Position numbers and translations under genes: made by a program. Positions 61,492-64,000 of a DNA stretch of 64,000 nucleotides are shown one piece after another. Origin of the DNA: Virgibacillus dokdonensis (lineage in GTDB: Bacteria; Bacillota; Bacilli; Bacillales; Amphibacillaceae); assembly GCF_900166595.1 (NCBI RefSeq), contig NZ_LT745763.1:2476986-2540985 (forward strand). Direction: 5' to 3'. Below the pieces are notes generated by a model, which worked only from the letters and a program-made list of their open reading frames with translations, ran no database searches and was not told where the DNA came from. Position 1 is the stretch's first letter; each line of letters starts with the position of its first letter.

Positions 61492-62028
61492 ATGACTGTT
61501 TTTGGGTTGCCAATCGAGACATTATATTTATACATGCTGATTATTGCTGCAGCCCTAACCATTATTTACATGCTTTTTGGCGATATATTAGAAGGAATTG
61601 GTGAAGTAATTCCTATAGCTAACCCTATCCTTATTCTTGCCTTTGTCACTTTCTTTTCAGCAACGGGTTACTTACTTGAAACGTTAACATCCTTGTCCAG
61701 TCTAATCATTATTTTCATTGCCATGCTTATTGCCTTTATTCTTGATACGCTTTTAAATGTATTTATTTTGGTTCCTTTGGCTTCTGCAGAAGAATCTCTT
61801 GGCTATACAGAGGAATCCTTAATTGGGCGTGTCGGCAAAATTATCATTCCCGTTCCAGCAGATGGATACGGAGAAGTTGTTATTGAAAGCAAAAGTGGTA
61901 GAATCTCTAAACCTGTAACAGCGTATCACAACCAGCCCATACCTGAAGGAACAGAAGTATTAATTTTAGATATAAAAGGTGGCGTGCTCTATGCTGAACC
62001 TTATTCGAAGGATGTTTTAGATGCATAG
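61492..62028 (+). CDS. yuaF: NfeD-type membrane protein YuaF
   Basis: Partner of the flotillin FloT in functional membrane microdomains. Four hydrophobic helices (TLYLYMLIIAAALTIIYM; ANPILILAFVTFFSATGYLL; SSLIIIFIAMLIAFIL; TLLNVFILVPLA) are followed by a soluble OB-fold of about 70 residues (LIGRVGKIIIPVPADGYGEV) exposed at the C-terminus. ATG with AAGGGGG seven bases upstream. The sigma-W promoter and following floT reproduce the known yuaFG arrangement. Confidence 0.9.
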   Translation: MTVFGLPIETLYLYMLIIAAALTIIYMLFGDILEGIGEVIPIANPILILAFVTFFSATGYLLETLTSLSSLIIIFIAMLIAFILDTLLNVFILVPLASAEESLGYTEESLIGRVGKIIIPVPADGYGEVVIESKSGRISKPVTAYHNQPIPEGTEVLILDIKGGVLYAEPYSKDVLDA

Positions 62029-62166
62029 AAACATGCACGAGTTCTAAGCATGTTACTTTAGTAATTTACACTTTTTCAGCCCATTCCGTGCATGCATTTT
62101 AATTATTTTCAAATGCACTCAGCAAGGGATTATCTGTTTAGCAAAACAAATCTAAGGAGGAATTCT

Positions 62167-63639
62167 ATGTTTGAAGGATTTTGGATTATTATTGGTATTG
62201 TTTTATTTTTACTCGTAGCACTTATCGGTATTTTTGTTTCCAAATATCGCACAGCTGGTCCGGATGAAGCACTTATTGTCACTGGAAGTTACCTTGGTGG
62301 GAAAAATGTCCATATCGATGAATCTGGAAACAAAATTAAAATTATTCGCGGTGGTGGCTCATTTGTATTGCCAGTGTTCCAACAAGCAGAGCCTCTCAGT
62401 CTACTATCTAGCAAACTAGAAGTAACAACACCTGAAGTTTATACAGAACAAGGAGTTCCAGTCATGGCAGATGGAACAGCGATTATTAAAATAGGTGGGT
62501 CCATTAGTGAAATTGCTACTGCTGCTGAACAATTTCTTGGAAAAACGAAAGAAGATCGGGAAGTAGAAGCAAAAGAAGTATTAGAAGGGCATCTTCGTTC
62601 TATTTTAGGATCAATGACGGTAGAAGAAATTTATAAAAACAGGGATAAATTTTCACAGGAGGTCCAGCGTGTTGCCTCACAAGATTTAGCAAAAATGGGA
62701 CTTATTATTGTTTCTTTTACGATTAAAGATGTGAAAGATAAAAATGGTTACTTAGAATCTCTTGGTAAACCTAGAATCGCCCAAGTAAAACGAGATGCAG
62801 ATATCGCTACAGCTGAGGCAGATAAAGAAACGCGGATTAAGCAAGCAGAAGCTGCCAAAGAGGCGAAAAAAGCAGAATTAGAACGCGCAACAGAAATCGC
62901 TGAAGCAGAAAAAGTCAACCAATTAAAAACAGCCGACTATCGTCGTGAGCAGGATATTGCGAAAGCTCGCGCAGACCAAGCGTATGATTTTGAAACCGCA
63001 AGAGCAAAACAAGACGTAACCGAACAGGAAATGCAAATTAAAATCATTGAACGTCAAAAGCAAATCGAACTGGAAGAAAAAGAAATCTTACGGCGTGAGC
63101 GACAATACGATTCAGAAGTGAAAAAGAAAGCAGATGCTGATCGTTATGCTGTAGAGCAAGCAGCTACAGCAGATAAAATGAAACAAATGACAGAAGCAGA
63201 GGCAAATCAATATCGTATTGAAGCGGAAGCAAAAGCAGAAGCGGAACGTGTACGTGTGGACGGTCTTGCTAAAGCAGATTCACAACGAGCTCAAGGGGAA
63301 TCAGAAGCAGAAGTCATCAGGCTTACTGGTTTAGCAGAAGCAGAAGCAAAACGAGAAATTGCGCAAGCATTTGAACAATACGGAGAAGCAGCTATTCTAG
63401 ATATGATTATTAAAATGCTTCCAGAATATGCAAAAGAAGTCGCTAGTCCACTTTCCAATATTGATAAAATTACTGTAGTAGACACAGGTGGCAATCATGC
63501 TGAGGGTGGAGCAAATAAAGTTTCTGGATATGCAACAAACTTAATGGCAAATCTACAAGAGTCATTGAAGGCATCTTCCGGCATTGATGTCAAAGAGCTG
63601 TTGGAAAATATAAGTGGTAAAACGCACACGACAGATTGA
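62167..63639 (+). CDS. floT: Flotillin-like protein FloT
   Basis: SPFH/flotillin scaffold protein of the inner membrane leaflet, organising signalling and secretion complexes. The ATG at 62167 follows AAGGAGGAATTCT and gives a hydrophobic hairpin (FWIIIGIVLFLLVALIGIFV), a PHB domain from about residue 28, and a long Ala/Glu/Lys coiled coil from about 215 to 420 with EAEA-type repeats. It ends in KELLENISGKTHTTD. The open frame extends upstream of the ribosome binding site, but that part overlaps non-coding leader. A yuaI gene, third in Bacillus subtilis, is absent: an IS3 element begins right after the stop. Confidence 0.92.
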   Translation: MFEGFWIIIGIVLFLLVALIGIFVSKYRTAGPDEALIVTGSYLGGKNVHIDESGNKIKIIRGGGSFVLPVFQQAEPLSLLSSKLEVTTPEVYTEQGVPVMADGTAIIKIGGSISEIATAAEQFLGKTKEDREVEAKEVLEGHLRSILGSMTVEEIYKNRDKFSQEVQRVASQDLAKMGLIIVSFTIKDVKDKNGYLESLGKPRIAQVKRDADIATAEADKETRIKQAEAAKEAKKAELERATEIAEAEKVNQLKTADYRREQDIAKARADQAYDFETARAKQDVTEQEMQIKIIERQKQIELEEKEILRRERQYDSEVKKKADADRYAVEQAATADKMKQMTEAEANQYRIEAEAKAEAERVRVDGLAKADSQRAQGESEAEVIRLTGLAEAEAKREIAQAFEQYGEAAILDMIIKMLPEYAKEVASPLSNIDKITVVDTGGNHAEGGANKVSGYATNLMANLQESLKASSGIDVKELLENISGKTHTTD

Positions 63640-63641
63640 TC

Positions 63642-64000
63642 TGCGCCCTGTCAAGTAGACAGTTAAAAAATAAAAAATTATGCCACAGTCTGGCGCCGGT
63701 ATTCTAATGGTGCTAGGCTGTTTAATCTCTTTTGGTATCGTTCCTCATTATAAAATGTAATATACTTATCAATATCTTTTTCTAGCTCCTCAAAGTTCTT
63801 GTAATTCTTTAAGTCATAGCTTTCACATTTAAAATGACCAAAGAAGCTTTCAATTGGTGCGTTATCAATACAATTACCTACACGTGACATACTACGTTTC
63901 ATCCCAGCTTCTGCCGTAAGATAACGATATTCCTTTGATGTGTATTGTGAACCACGATCGCTGTGAATTAAAGGGGCTGCATCGGGATTTGCCTTTATAG
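63642..64000 (-). mobile_element. IS3-family element, right end (partial)
   Basis: The end is TGCGCCCTGTCAAGTAGACA, typical for IS150/IS3-group termini with the TGTC-AAGTA-GACA palindrome, beginning three bases after the floT stop. The rest runs out of the window. Confidence 0.75.
63678..64000 (-). CDS. IS3-family transposase OrfB, C-terminal part
   Basis: Integrase-core transposase reading into the window from the right; the frame is open to the edge. The segment LIHSDRGSQYTSKEYR holds the second catalytic Asp, and SRVGNCIDNAPIESFFGHFK holds the Glu. FYNEERYQKRLNSLAPLEYR is the usual C-terminal signature. An ATG at 63902 lies within the catalytic core and is not the true start. Confidence 0.9.
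   Translation of the reverse strand, partial: IKANPDAAPLIHSDRGSQYTSKEYRYLTAEAGMKRSMSRVGNCIDNAPIESFFGHFKCESYDLKNYKNFEELEKDIDKYITFYNEERYQKRLNSLAPLEYRRQTVA

Noticed and set aside
1..64000. CRISPR array, prophage genes, rRNA or tRNA
   Set aside because: No regularly spaced direct repeats, phage structural genes or RNA gene signatures were seen on either strand.

Overview
The window reads as chromosome of a low-GC, endospore-forming Bacillaceae bacterium. Sporulation genes (dpaA, spoIIP, two YjcZ-type peptides), AGGAGG-type ribosome binding sites, a LexA box of the GAAC-N4-GTTC type, a PyrR attenuator, a sigma-W promoter before yuaF-floT and a YukE/Ess type VII secretion (T7SS) locus of Bacillus order all point that way. 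Protein resemblance suggests the Virgibacillus/Oceanobacillus neighbourhood, but that is an impression, not a computed placement. No rRNA or tRNA gene was recognised.

Layout. 1-1.6 kb: an IS4-family element abutting the end of a second identical copy. 1.6-9.9 kb: a VanW-domain protein, type II NADH dehydrogenase, an orphan C-terminal piece of an acyl-CoA synthetase, PyrR-controlled uracil permease, a Na+/glutamate-type symporter and a PBP4-type DD-peptidase without a signal peptide. 10-24 kb: SOS-controlled uvrX, a structured GC-rich repeat, iolS, an orphan dpaA, sbcDC, a methyltransferase, a YjaZ-type metalloprotease, an MFS exporter and a dicarboxylate/amino-acid symporter. 24.2-26.1 kb: an IS1182-family element. 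26-31 kb: a sulfur module (YeeE/YedE transporter, CoA-disulfide reductase with rhodanese domain, APC permease). 31-34 kb: bdhA-like dehydrogenase and fmdA-fmdB.

33.9-51.9 kb is the accessory heart of the window and is read leftwards: esxA, esaA, essA, esaB, essB, essC, then an LXG module. The module has YwqH-like and YwqI-like helper proteins, an LXG effector with a glycine-zipper C-terminus, a six-helix membrane protein, two DUF5085-like proteins, a lipoprotein, and an array of membrane-protein paralogs in several stages of decay. The arrangement suggests export of a membrane-active toxin with neighbouring membrane immunity proteins and relics of earlier ones.

52-64 kb: YjcZ peptides, a ugp glycerol-3-phosphate ABC operon ending in two phosphodiesterases (one cytoplasmic, one secreted), spoIIP, the sigma-W yuaF-floT pair, and the end of an IS3-family element at the right edge.

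A family of short palindromic intergenic repeats (core: TTATACTATA ... TTTCCTATAGTATAA) recurs at least six times across the window. The IS4 element appears to have inserted into one copy. Several genes too short for routine calling (33, 33, 45 and 59 codons) are also listed.
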